Notes: a model not told the origin generated them from the sequence alone. 9,810 bases of DNA from Bacteroidota bacterium (GCA_009908885.1 JAAAOL010000056.1:1-9810); one strand, 5' to 3'. Positions 1 to 7,230 are shown, numbered from the stretch's first letter. Numbers and translations are program-made.

Positions 1-1150
1 GGTATACGAGTACCACTACGCCATCGACCTCATCACCGAGCACCACCTGGGGCAGCACGTCACGCGCCTCCGCGACGACGTACACTGCTTCGGGGCGTAC
101 GTGCTGGACGAGCAGGCGGACGTCGTCAAGACGATGCTGGCCAAGGTGACGATGCTGGCCACGGGCGGCTCCGGGGCGGTCTACCTGCATACCACGAATC
201 CGCCCATCGCGACGGGCGACGGGGTGGCGATGGCCTACCGGGCCAAGGCGCGGGTGGCTAATATGGAGTTCGTGCAATTCCATCCCACCTCGCTCTATCA
301 CCCCGAGGCGGACTCGTTTTTGATTTCAGAAGCCGTACGGGGGGAGGGAGCGCTCCTCTTCAATCAGGCGGGCGAGCGCTTCATGCCCGACTACGACGAG
401 CGGGCCGAACTGGCGCCGCGCGACATCGTGGCCCGGGCCATCGACAACCAGCTGAAGCAGCGCGGCGAAGACTTCGTCCTGCTCGACATCTCCCACGAGC
501 CGTCCGAGCACGTCCGCCAGCACTTCCCGATGATCTACGAGACGTGCCTGGAGTACGGCATCGACATTACTGAGGAACCCATCCCGGTCGTCCCGGCAGC
601 GCATTATCAATGTGGCGGCGTGCAGACGGACCTACAAGGACGGACGACGATCCAGGGGCTGTTCGCCTCCGGCGAGGTGGCCTGCACCGGGCTCCACGGC
701 GCCAATCGGCTGGCGAGTAACTCCTTGCTGGAGGCGCTCGTCTTCAGCGAGCGGGCCGTCGCGCCGTCCCTCGCCTACATGCGGGCCAACCAGTGGAACC
801 ATGCCGTGCCCGACTGGGACGCCAGCGGCACCAAGCATCCGGACGAGTGGGTGCTCGTCTCGCACAACCGCGACGAGCTGCGGCGCGTCATGTCGGATTA
901 CGTAGGGATCGTGCGCTCCTCGCTGCGGCTGGAACGGGCCTTCCGGCGGACGCACCTGCTCTACGAGGAGACGGAGGACTACTACCGCCGCTCCCGCATC
1001 TCCAGCGGCCTCTGCGAACTGCGCAACATGATCGCCGTCGCGTATCTCATTATCCGTAGCGCTCAGATGCGCCGGGAGAGCCGGGGGTTGCACTACATGC
1101 TCGACTATCCCGAGCCGCTGGATGCCGAGCAGCGCATGACCCTCGTCTGA
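1..1150 (+). CDS. nadB: L-aspartate oxidase, 5'-truncated by the window edge
   Basis: Flavoenzyme that oxidises L-aspartate to iminoaspartate, the first step of de novo NAD synthesis; the product goes to quinolinate synthase NadA. The reading frame is open from base 2, so about 382 C-terminal residues are present. The family is usually about 530 residues, so roughly 150, including the N-terminal FAD GxGxxG motif, lie outside the window. Visible family blocks, in fragment numbering, are QFHPT (His94), APRDIVARAID (Arg140), VVPAAHYQCGG (His201) and HGANRLASNSLLEAL (Arg236). These match the substrate and FAD-contact residues His244, Arg290, His351 and Arg386 of E. coli NadB. The C-terminal helical domain is present and ends with RESRGLHYMLDYPE. 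The frame shows no break. Succinate dehydrogenase/fumarate reductase flavoprotein is the related alternative, but the AAHYQCGG and GANRLASNSLLE blocks and the short C-terminal domain favour NadB. Its relation to the translation cluster downstream is probably positional only. Confidence 0.95.
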   Translation, partial: VYEYHYAIDLITEHHLGQHVTRLRDDVHCFGAYVLDEQADVVKTMLAKVTMLATGGSGAVYLHTTNPPIATGDGVAMAYRAKARVANMEFVQFHPTSLYHPEADSFLISEAVRGEGALLFNQAGERFMPDYDERAELAPRDIVARAIDNQLKQRGEDFVLLDISHEPSEHVRQHFPMIYETCLEYGIDITEEPIPVVPAAHYQCGGVQTDLQGRTTIQGLFASGEVACTGLHGANRLASNSLLEALVFSERAVAPSLAYMRANQWNHAVPDWDASGTKHPDEWVLVSHNRDELRRVMSDYVGIVRSSLRLERAFRRTHLLYEETEDYYRRSRISSGLCELRNMIAVAYLIIRSAQMRRESRGLHYMLDYPEPLDAEQRMTLV

Positions 1151-1226
1151 CACATCCTACCTGGCGCGTCCGTGCCTGTGGATCTTTACCGTTTCTCCGT
1201 GTGCAAAAGGGGGCGTTCTGGAACGA

Positions 1227-1389
1227 TTCCGTACCGCGCGGGTGCAACTTGTTCACGCTCGCTGGCGACGGCTGGTTCGAGACGTGTCCTCGGGTGCTGG
1301 AACCCGCTGATTCTACCAGCCGTTGTTAGTTGATGCGACTGTATTGTTGCGAGCGCGCCTCCAGTGGGTGTTTCTCGCAACAAACGGAA
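1227..1389 (+). other. Candidate structured RNA or leader in the nadB-rimP spacer
   Basis: No gene is evident in the 345-nt spacer 1151-1495, but it is rich in complementary segments. An outer pairing of TTCCGT (1227-1232) with ACGGAA (1384-1389) would enclose two arms. Arm one is ACGGCTGG (1268-1275) with CCAGCCGT (1316-1323), capped by CGGGT/ACCCG (1291-1295/1302-1306). Arm two is TTGTTGCGAG (1344-1353) with CTCGCAACAA (1374-1383). A terminator-like hairpin follows at once. This architecture would suit a cis-acting leader of the rimP operon or a small RNA with its own terminator. I do not recognise a known riboswitch, 6S, tmRNA or SRP consensus. The 6-bp outer helix could be chance; the 8- and 10-bp helices are less likely to be. 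Bases 1151-1226 show nothing I can name. Confidence 0.3.
1344..1383 (+). repeat. Perfect 10-bp inverted repeat
   Basis: TTGTTGCGAG (1344-1353) and CTCGCAACAA (1374-1383) are exact reverse complements separated by 20 nt. As RNA this forms a stable stem just upstream of a terminator-like hairpin. As DNA it could be an operator, although the 20-nt spacer and the neighbouring helices make an RNA role more likely. It is the strongest single helix in this spacer. Confidence 0.6.
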
Positions 1390-1414
1390 GGGGGGCGTGA
1401 TGCCGCCCTTTTTT
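1388..1414 (+). terminator. Rho-independent terminator-like hairpin upstream of rimP
   Basis: AAGGG (1388-1392) pairs with CCCTT (1406-1410) and GGC (1394-1396) with GCC (1402-1404), around one G-G mismatch and a GTGAT loop. A run of six T (1409-1414) completes the usual intrinsic-terminator form. It lies 81 nt before the rimP start. It could end nadB transcripts, end a small RNA made from the spacer, or act as an attenuator of the rimP operon. If it works fully, rimP needs a promoter between about 1415 and 1490. Confidence 0.55.
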
Positions 1415-1441
1415 GTTGTCGAACGGGATTCGTCACGGTTG

Positions 1442-1473
1442 CGCCCGCCCCCGACAGCGCTCGGGATCGGGCG
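1442..1473 (+). other. GC-rich two-part hairpin just upstream of rimP
   Basis: CGCCCG (1442-1447) pairs with CGGGCG (1468-1473). Inside it, CCCGA (1450-1454) pairs with TCGGG (1461-1465), with a 2x2 internal loop and a CAGCGC tip. An AT-rich TATTTTATAAG follows, so this may be a second weak terminator behind the one at 1388-1414, or a helix placed against the rimP promoter or start. Confidence 0.45.
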
Positions 1474-1484
1474 TATTTTATAAG
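1474..1484 (+). promoter_or_regulatory. Possible promoter -10/-7 element for the rimP operon
   Basis: TATTTTATAAG is the only strongly AT-rich patch near the rimP start. It partly resembles both a sigma70 -10 box and the Bacteroidota TAnnTTTG -7 box. No clear partner is seen at -33/-35, where GC-rich hairpin DNA lies instead. Initiation just downstream would leave a 5' UTR of only about 5-10 nt before the ATG at 1496. This is weak, position-based evidence. Confidence 0.25.
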
Positions 1485-1495
1485 CACACCATCAC

Positions 1496-1975
1496 ATGAC
1501 GGCCAACACAGACAAGGAAGCGACGACCCTCACCGATCGCGTGCACGCGCTAGTAGATGAGGTGCTCGTCCATACCCCGCACTTCGTCGTCGAACTCGAC
1601 GTGCGCGGCGCGCGCGGCTCGCAGGTGGTCGAGGTCTTCATCGACAGCGAGGGCCCGCTGGACGTCGACGAAGTCGCCCGCGTGAGTCGCGAGGTCGGCT
1701 TCCTGCTGGACACCGAAGACCTGTTTCCCAGCCGCTACCATCTGAAGGTCTCGACGCCGGGCGTGGACCGACCGCTGCGCCTGCCCCGGCAGTATGACAA
1801 GAACGTCGGACGCACGCTTCAGGTACACTATGCCAAAGATGCCCACAATAACACCGAAATCACGGGAACGCTGACGGCTACGGACGACGACGGGATCGAG
1901 ATCACCGTCGACGACGAGACGCAGCGCATTCCCTATAGCGCCATCCACTGGGCCAAGGTGCAACTGCCCTGGTAG
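1496..1975 (+). CDS. rimP: Ribosome maturation factor RimP
   Basis: Cytoplasmic factor that assists late assembly of the 30S ribosomal subunit, helping the uS12-containing central region form. The 159-residue product is of normal family length. An N-terminal alpha/beta domain (about residues 12-90) holds VVEVFIDSEGPLDVDEV and ends in the diagnostic VSTPGVDRPL (residues 85-94), the counterpart of the family motif SSPGLDRPL. A C-terminal SH3-like beta domain follows (about 95-157). The ATG at 1496 gives a natural N terminus; no SD sequence precedes it, as at most genes here. It is the first gene of the rimP-nusA-infB block, with nusA starting 40 nt after its stop, matching the widely conserved gene order. 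No tRNA-Met gene precedes it, unlike the E. coli operon. Codon usage matches the neighbours. Confidence 0.95.
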   Translation: MTANTDKEATTLTDRVHALVDEVLVHTPHFVVELDVRGARGSQVVEVFIDSEGPLDVDEVARVSREVGFLLDTEDLFPSRYHLKVSTPGVDRPLRLPRQYDKNVGRTLQVHYAKDAHNNTEITGTLTATDDDGIEITVDDETQRIPYSAIHWAKVQLPW

Positions 1976-2015
1976 TGCCCGCCACGGCGCGTTCACGACA
2001 TAGATTACGACGCTT

Positions 2016-3659
2016 ATGCAGAGCACGGACCTTGTTTCCTCTTTTGCGGAGATCGCGCGGGAGAAAGATATCGACCGCGACACCCTGCAACTCATCGTCG
2101 AGGATGTCATTCGGGCGATGGTGCGGAAGCGGTATGGCGCGGATGATGCGTTCGAAATCATCCTGAACCCGGACCACGGCGACGTCCAGGTCATCCACAT
2201 CCGCGAGGTCGTCGAAGACTACGATATGGAGGACCCGGTCTCGCAGATCGAGCTTCGGGATGCCGTCGAGATCGACGAGGACTTCGAAATCGGAGACGAA
2301 GTGGCCAACACGGTGGACATCACCGAGTTCGGTCGCCGCGCGGTGATGACGGCCCGGCAGACCTTCCGCCAGAAAATTCGGGACATCGAGAAGGAGAATA
2401 TCTACTATGAGTACTCCGAGCTGATCGGCGAGATCGTGGTCGGCGAGGTCTACCAGACGCGCCGCCGCGAGGTGCTGGTCATCCACAACAAGGTGGAGCT
2501 GGTCCTGCCGCGCGGCGAGCAGATCCCGCGTGACCGCTACCGCAAGGGCGACATGCTGCGGGCCATCGTCAAGGACGTCAAGCGCGACGCCGGGAGCCGC
2601 CCGCAGGTCATCATCAGCCGCTCCGAGCCCATCTTCATGGCGCGCCTCTTCGAACTGGAGGTGCCGGAGATCGAAGAGGGCGTGGTCGAGATCAAAAAGA
2701 TCGTCCGCGAGCCGGGCGACCGCGCCAAGGTGGCCGTCGTCAGTCACGACGAGCGGATCGATCCAGTCGGCGCCTGTGTGGGGCTCAAGGGCAATCGCAT
2801 CCACGCCATCGTCCGCGAGCTGAGCAACGAAAACATCGACGTGATGCTCTGGTCGGACGACGACCACCAGCTTATCAAGCGGGCGCTGTCTCCGGCCAAT
2901 CCGATTTCCGTATCCATCAACGAAGAACTGGAGCCGCCTCGGGCCAAGGTGATCGTCAAGGCCGACGAGGTGAGCCAGGCCATCGGGCGCGGCGGTATCA
3001 ACATCCGGCTGGCCTCGCGCATGGCCGGGTACGAGATCGACGTCTACCGCGAAATCCCGGCAGACGAGGAAGACATCGAAATCGTCGAGTTCGGCGACGA
3101 GTTCTCCGAGGAGACCATTCAGCGGCTCCGCGACATCGGCTGCGACACGGCCAAGGCCGTCCTCGAACTGTCGGTGGACGAGCTGGTCCGCCGCTCAGGC
3201 CTCGACCGGGACGTCGCAAAGAAGCTCATCCACGCCATCAAGGTGGAGTTCGACCAGGAGGAGGCGCGCGAGGAGGAAGAGGAGGCGCCGGACGAACCGG
3301 ACGTCATCCTCACCACGCTGCCCGAGGAGGGCACCGGCGCCTCCGTTCTCACCGGCGCGGCCTTCCCGCAGCTGGACGACGAGGCCGAGGCCGACCCTGC
3401 CGACGAGGCCGACGTGGCTGCGGTATCGGAGACGAACGGCGCCGAGGACGACGCGTCCGAGCCCGCCATCGCCACCGAGCCGTCCGACGAAGACGCTCTG
3501 GCGGATACCGAAGAGACTGACGCCACCGAAGCTGACGAGCCCACGACCGACGAAGACGAAGACCCCGTGCCGGAGCAAGCCGCGGCTTCGGCAGCCGTAG
3601 AATCTCTAGACGCCGCCCCCTCCGATTCGGAGTCCGCGGAGGAGGAGAAGACGGCCTAG
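2016..3659 (+). CDS. nusA: Transcription termination/antitermination factor NusA with long acidic tail
   Basis: Binds RNA polymerase and nascent RNA, and modulates pausing, intrinsic termination and rRNA antitermination. Of 547 residues, about 1-130 form the polymerase-binding N-terminal domain and about 134-200 the S1 domain. KH1 contains GLKG (256-259) in VGACVGLKGNRIHAIVREL, and KH2 contains GRGG (324-327) in QAIGRGGINIRLAS. A small helix-hairpin-helix-like region covers about 365-412. YEIDVYRE after KH2 is typical of Bacteroidota NusA. From about residue 414 the protein becomes a disordered Ala/Asp/Glu-rich tail of about 130 residues; Bacteroidota NusA usually stops near 410-420, so this is an extension. 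The tail runs in frame to TAG at 3657-3659 with the same codon style, so no frameshift is suspected. It lies 40 nt after rimP and 62 nt before infB, consistent with one operon. No SD is seen before the ATG. Confidence 0.97.
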   Translation: MQSTDLVSSFAEIAREKDIDRDTLQLIVEDVIRAMVRKRYGADDAFEIILNPDHGDVQVIHIREVVEDYDMEDPVSQIELRDAVEIDEDFEIGDEVANTVDITEFGRRAVMTARQTFRQKIRDIEKENIYYEYSELIGEIVVGEVYQTRRREVLVIHNKVELVLPRGEQIPRDRYRKGDMLRAIVKDVKRDAGSRPQVIISRSEPIFMARLFELEVPEIEEGVVEIKKIVREPGDRAKVAVVSHDERIDPVGACVGLKGNRIHAIVRELSNENIDVMLWSDDDHQLIKRALSPANPISVSINEELEPPRAKVIVKADEVSQAIGRGGINIRLASRMAGYEIDVYREIPADEEDIEIVEFGDEFSEETIQRLRDIGCDTAKAVLELSVDELVRRSGLDRDVAKKLIHAIKVEFDQEEAREEEEEAPDEPDVILTTLPEEGTGASVLTGAAFPQLDDEAEADPADEADVAAVSETNGAEDDASEPAIATEPSDEDALADTEETDATEADEPTTDEDEDPVPEQAAASAAVESLDAAPSDSESAEEEKTA

Positions 3660-3721
3660 CTACTCACTTTTGACCTCGGCAGCAGCTAGGACGTAGCATC
3701 CGTTACAACGCATACGCGCAC

Positions 3722-6700
3722 ATGGCGACGACGAAGAAAAAGTTCAAGAAAGTCCGACTCTTCAAGGTTCTTCGTGAACTCAACGTCACGGAGGAGACGA
3801 TCCGCGAATACCTGGACGAACACGGGTACGCGGAGGCCCTTGTTGGGAAAGGACTCAATGCCTCGATCAAAGACGAGGAGGCCTACATGGCCTTGCTCGA
3901 CGCGTTCGCGGAGGACAAGGAAGCCGCCTCCCGCGTCAAAGAGCTGCGTGCGGCCCGCCGTGCGGAGGCCGAGGCGGAGAAGGCAGATACTGAGGCCCCG
4001 GACGAAGCCGAGGAGCCGGTTGCAGCGGAGGCGGAGGAGGCCGTGGCGGAAGACGCTGCGGCTGACGAAGATGAGGCCGAGGATGCTGAGGCGGTCGTAG
4101 CCGAGGCGGAAGAGGTCATTGCCGAAGCGGAGGAGGTTCCCGATGAAGAGCAGGAGCCGGTTGTAGCGGAGGCGGAGGAGGCCGTGGCGGAAGACGCTGT
4201 GGCTGACGAAGCCGATGCCGAGGATGCTGAGGCGGTCGTTGCCGAGGCGGAGGAGGCTGTCAGTGAGGCCCCGGACGAAGCCGAGGAGCCGGTTGCAGCG
4301 GAGGCGGAGGAGGCCGTGGCGGAAGACGCTGTGGCTGACGATGAGGCCGAGGCGGTCGTTGCCGAGGCGGAGGAGGCAGATACTGAGGCCCCGGACGAAG
4401 CCGAGGAGCCGGTTGCAGCGGAGGCGGAGGAGGCTGTTGCTGAAGAGGCAGTAGCCGAAGACGACGAGGACGCGGAAGCACCGGTCATCGAGGCCGACGC
4501 GCTCGACGAGGAAGCCCTCAAGGCCATCGCCGGCGTACAGGACGACGCTGAGGCGGTCGACCTCGATGATGACGAGGACGACCTGGACGCCGAAGATGAA
4601 AGCGTCCTGACCGCGGACCGCTACAAGCTCCGCGGCACCCGTGTGCTGGGCAAGCTGGACCTGTCCCAGCTCAAGGACGACAAGCCGAAGCGCAAGCGGA
4701 AGCGGAAGCGCAAGTCCACGCCAGCCTCCAGCGATAAGTCGAGCAAGAGCAAGAAGGAGCGGTCCTCCAAGAAGAGTAGCAAGCGCCGCCGCAAGGGAGG
4801 ACGTCCCGAAGTGGACGAGGAGGACGTCGAGCAGACGCTGCAAGAGACGCTCCGCGAGCTGGAACAGGGCGCGCAGCGCGTCCGTCAGCGCCGTCGCCGC
4901 CGTCGCCGCGCACGGCATGCCGAGGAGCGCGAACGGGAACGCCAGGAGCAGGAAGAGCAAGACGAGACGCTCCGGGTCACCGAGTTCGCCTCGACCGGCG
5001 AACTCGCTAATCTCATGGGCGTCGGCGTCAACGAAGTCATCAGCACGCTCTTCGACGCGGGCATGATGGTGTCCATCAACCAGCGCCTCGATGCCGACAC
5101 CATCCAGTTCGTCGCCGACGAATTCGACATGGACGTCGAGTTCATCACCGAGTTCGGGGTGGACGACATCGACATCGAAGAAGACGAGCCGGAGGATCTG
5201 ATCCCCCGTGCGCCGGTCGTGACCGTCATGGGTCACGTCGATCACGGCAAGACGTCGCTGCTCGACTACATCCGCCGCGAAAACGTCGTGGCGGGTGAGT
5301 CTGGCGGCATCACGCAGCACATCGGCGCCTACCAGGTCGAACTGGGCGACAGCCGCAACATCACCTTCCTGGATACGCCGGGCCACGAGGCCTTTACCGC
5401 CATGCGTGCGCGCGGCGCCAAGGTGACGGACATCGTGGTGCTCGTCGTCGCAGCCAACGACTCGGTGATGCCACAGACCATCGAGGCGATCAACCACGCC
5501 AAGGCCGCAGAAGTCCCGGTCGTGGTGGCGATCAACAAGATGGACCTGCCCGAGGCCAACGCGCAGAAGGTCATGGCCGAGCTGGCCGAGCACAACGTCC
5601 TGGTCGAGCAGTACGGCGGCCAGGTGCAGAGCGCGCAGGTGTCCGCCATGACGGGTGAGGGCATCGATGACCTGATGGAGAAGATGGTCCTCGAAGCCGA
5701 ACTGCTCGAACTCAAGGGCAACCCCGACCGCAACGCCGTGGGCGTCGTCATCGAAAGCCGCCTCGACAAAGGGCGCGGCAACGTGGCGACCGTGCTCATC
5801 CAGAACGGGACGCTCAGCGTGGGCGACCCCTTCGTGGCCGGGATCCACAGCGGTCGCGTACGGGCGCTCTTCGACGAACGCGATCAGCGCATCGAGGAAG
5901 TCGGGCCGTCGGAGCCCGCGCTCGTGCTGGGTCTCAACGGGCAGCCGGACGTCGGCGATCAGTTCATCGTGCTCGACGACGAGAGCGAAGCGCGTGACAT
6001 CGCGCAGCGGCGCCAGCAGATCCACCGCGAACAGGAGATGCGCCGTCGCAAGCACGTTCGCCTCGAAGACATCGGGCGGCGCATGGCCCTGGGCGAGTTC
6101 AGCGAGCTCAATCTCATCATCAAGGGTGACGTCGGCGGCTCGGTCGAGGCGCTGGCTGATGCCCTCTTGAAGCTCTCCACCGACGAGGTGGCCGTCAACA
6201 TCGTGCACAGCGGCGTGGGCGCCATCACCGAGAGCGACGTGCTTCTGGCCTCCGCCTCGGATGCTGTCATCATCGGGTTCCAGGTGCGACCCACTACGGG
6301 CGCGCGCCACACGGCTCAGCGCGAGGAGATCGACATCCGCACCTACTCCATCATCTACAACGCCATCGAAGAGGTGCGCGACGCGATGGAGGGGCTGCTC
6401 TCTCCCGAGGAGTCCGAGAAAATCCTGGGCGACGCCGAGGTGCGCGACATCTTCAAGGTACCGAAGGCGGGCACCATCGCCGGTTGCTACGTGACCGACG
6501 GGCGCATCAACCGCAACGATAAGGTGCGCCTCATCCGCGACGGCGTGGTGATCTACGAAGGCACCATCTCCTCGCTCAAGCGCTACAAGGACGACGTGCG
6601 CGAGGTCCAGAGCGGCTACGAGTGCGGCCTGGGCATCGAAAACTTCGACGACATCAAGGTAGGCGATCAGATCGAGTCCTACCAGATCGTCGAGCGTAAG

Positions 6701-6724
6701 CGAAGCCTCGAAGAGGTCGAGTAG
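3722..6724 (+). CDS. infB: Translation initiation factor IF2 with extended repetitive, charge-segregated N terminus
   Basis: GTPase that brings fMet-tRNA to the 30S subunit and promotes 50S joining. Of 1000 residues, 5-35 resemble an IF2_N module (VRLFKVLRELNVTEETIREY). Residues 84-294 are an Ala/Glu/Asp-rich linker with internal repeats. Residues 321-361 are Lys/Arg/Ser-rich (KPKRKRKRKRK at 321-331), then a charged likely coiled coil (363-415) contains seven Arg (390-396). A second IF2_N-like module spans about 416-475. The G domain shows GHVDHGKT (504-511), GGITQHIG (528-535), DTPGH (551-555), NKMD (605-608) and SAM (641-643). Later domains carry HSGVGAITESDVLLASAS and GYECGLGIENF, the C2 region that contacts initiator tRNA. 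E. coli IF2 has 890 residues; the excess here is N-terminal. The ATG precedes the first IF2_N module directly. No SD is seen. It lies between nusA and rbfA, the usual order. Confidence 0.98.
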   Translation: MATTKKKFKKVRLFKVLRELNVTEETIREYLDEHGYAEALVGKGLNASIKDEEAYMALLDAFAEDKEAASRVKELRAARRAEAEAEKADTEAPDEAEEPVAAEAEEAVAEDAAADEDEAEDAEAVVAEAEEVIAEAEEVPDEEQEPVVAEAEEAVAEDAVADEADAEDAEAVVAEAEEAVSEAPDEAEEPVAAEAEEAVAEDAVADDEAEAVVAEAEEADTEAPDEAEEPVAAEAEEAVAEEAVAEDDEDAEAPVIEADALDEEALKAIAGVQDDAEAVDLDDDEDDLDAEDESVLTADRYKLRGTRVLGKLDLSQLKDDKPKRKRKRKRKSTPASSDKSSKSKKERSSKKSSKRRRKGGRPEVDEEDVEQTLQETLRELEQGAQRVRQRRRRRRRARHAEERERERQEQEEQDETLRVTEFASTGELANLMGVGVNEVISTLFDAGMMVSINQRLDADTIQFVADEFDMDVEFITEFGVDDIDIEEDEPEDLIPRAPVVTVMGHVDHGKTSLLDYIRRENVVAGESGGITQHIGAYQVELGDSRNITFLDTPGHEAFTAMRARGAKVTDIVVLVVAANDSVMPQTIEAINHAKAAEVPVVVAINKMDLPEANAQKVMAELAEHNVLVEQYGGQVQSAQVSAMTGEGIDDLMEKMVLEAELLELKGNPDRNAVGVVIESRLDKGRGNVATVLIQNGTLSVGDPFVAGIHSGRVRALFDERDQRIEEVGPSEPALVLGLNGQPDVGDQFIVLDDESEARDIAQRRQQIHREQEMRRRKHVRLEDIGRRMALGEFSELNLIIKGDVGGSVEALADALLKLSTDEVAVNIVHSGVGAITESDVLLASASDAVIIGFQVRPTTGARHTAQREEIDIRTYSIIYNAIEEVRDAMEGLLSPEESEKILGDAEVRDIFKVPKAGTIAGCYVTDGRINRNDKVRLIRDGVVIYEGTISSLKRYKDDVREVQSGYECGLGIENFDDIKVGDQIESYQIVERKRSLEEVE
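3983..4457 (+). repeat. In-frame imperfect tandem repeats inside infB
   Basis: Four copies of a unit starting around EPVAAEAEEAVAED begin at about 4013, 4154, 4286 and 4418, giving periods of 141, 132 and 120 nt (47, 44 and 40 codons). Identity is high at the DNA level: the 59 nt at 3983-4041 recur exactly at 4376-4434. All spacings are multiples of three, so the frame is kept. The near-identical DNA suggests recent duplication or ongoing recombination in the acidic linker of IF2. Copy number may vary between strains. Confidence 0.9.
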
Positions 6725-6728
6725 CACC

Positions 6729-6744
6729 GCCTCGCGTCCGAGGC
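6729..6744 (+). other. Short perfect hairpin between infB and rbfA
   Basis: GCCTCG (6729-6734) and CGAGGC (6739-6744) form a 6-bp stem with a CGTC tetraloop, beginning 4 nt after the infB stop. No T-run follows, so an intrinsic terminator is unlikely. It may stabilise an upstream mRNA end or be incidental in GC-rich DNA. Confidence 0.35.
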
Positions 6745-6806
6745 CGATCTGGCGCACCGGACGTCCTCGCCCACGTTCGAACCACGAAGTGACGAGCATA
6801 TCAGGC

Positions 6807-7199
6807 ATGAGTATTCGCACCGAGCGGGTCGCCAAGCTGGTTCAGCGCGAGATCGCTGACATGCTGAACAAAGACTTCGGGCAGCAGCAACAGCCCCTCA
6901 TTACCGTGACTGACGCGCGGGTGACGGCGGACCTGTCCATCGCCTACGTCTACGTGAGCGTCTACGGCGACACCAAAGAGCAACGGGAGGCGACCTTCAA
7001 GCACCTGGAGGATCAGGTTCCCCAGCTGCGCTCCGAACTGGCTACCCGCATTCGCCACCAGCTGCGCCAGGTACCCGAGCTGAAGCTGTTTCTGGACGAG
7101 TCCCAGCAGCGCGTACAGCGGATGGAGAACCTGTTCGACCGCATCCGTGAAGAGCGGAAGCGCCGAGGTGCGGATGAGTCTGGCGAAGAGTTGTCCTGA
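6807..7199 (+). CDS. rbfA: 30S ribosome-binding factor A
   Basis: Binds the immature 30S subunit and helps process the 16S rRNA 5' end, notably in the cold. From the ATG at 6807 the product has 130 residues, a normal length. It starts SIRTERVAKLVQREIADML, the usual RbfA N terminus. An in-frame GTG at 6789 would add six residues that do not look conserved, so 6807 is preferred. Family blocks are LITVTDARVTADLSIAYVYV (KH-like core strands) and RIRHQLRQVPELKLFLDES (the LR.VPEL.F..D.S signature). The last 25 residues are charged and probably flexible. It lies 82 nt after infB. The following truB frame starts either inside its end or 31 nt beyond it. No convincing SD is present. Confidence 0.95.
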   Translation: MSIRTERVAKLVQREIADMLNKDFGQQQQPLITVTDARVTADLSIAYVYVSVYGDTKEQREATFKHLEDQVPQLRSELATRIRHQLRQVPELKLFLDESQQRVQRMENLFDRIREERKRRGADESGEELS

Positions 7200-7230
7200 G
7201 CCGTCGTTTCACCACCCTGTCAGCCGCTCC

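Noticed and set aside
1268..1323. Possible tRNA or TPP riboswitch (GGTTCGA, GAACCCGCTGATT and ACCAGC words)
   Set aside because: No cloverleaf can be drawn and the TPP core CTGAGA box is missing; the words are isolated.
1902..2867. Minus-strand open frame of about 321 codons across nusA
   Set aside because: It overlaps strongly supported nusA and rimP coding sequence, has no family match I recognise and shows the composition expected of an antisense shadow.
2740..3060. Other-frame open stretches inside nusA and at the NusA tail as a separate gene or frameshift
   Set aside because: The nusA frame is continuous through both KH domains to the TAG at 3657-3659, and the tail keeps the same frame and codon style.
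3670..3699. E. coli-style promoter TTGACC, 18 bp, TAGCAT between nusA and infB
   Set aside because: The -10 is poor, and the likely host group uses a different promoter consensus; a chance match in a 62-nt operon gap is plausible.
3686..6835. Very long open frame (about 1049 codons) on the minus strand across infB
   Set aside because: It is a shadow of infB. GC-rich GAG/GAC/GCC codons leave few stops on the opposite strand, and the translation has no recognisable domain; its Leu/Arg-rich repeats are the mirror image of the IF2 acidic repeats.
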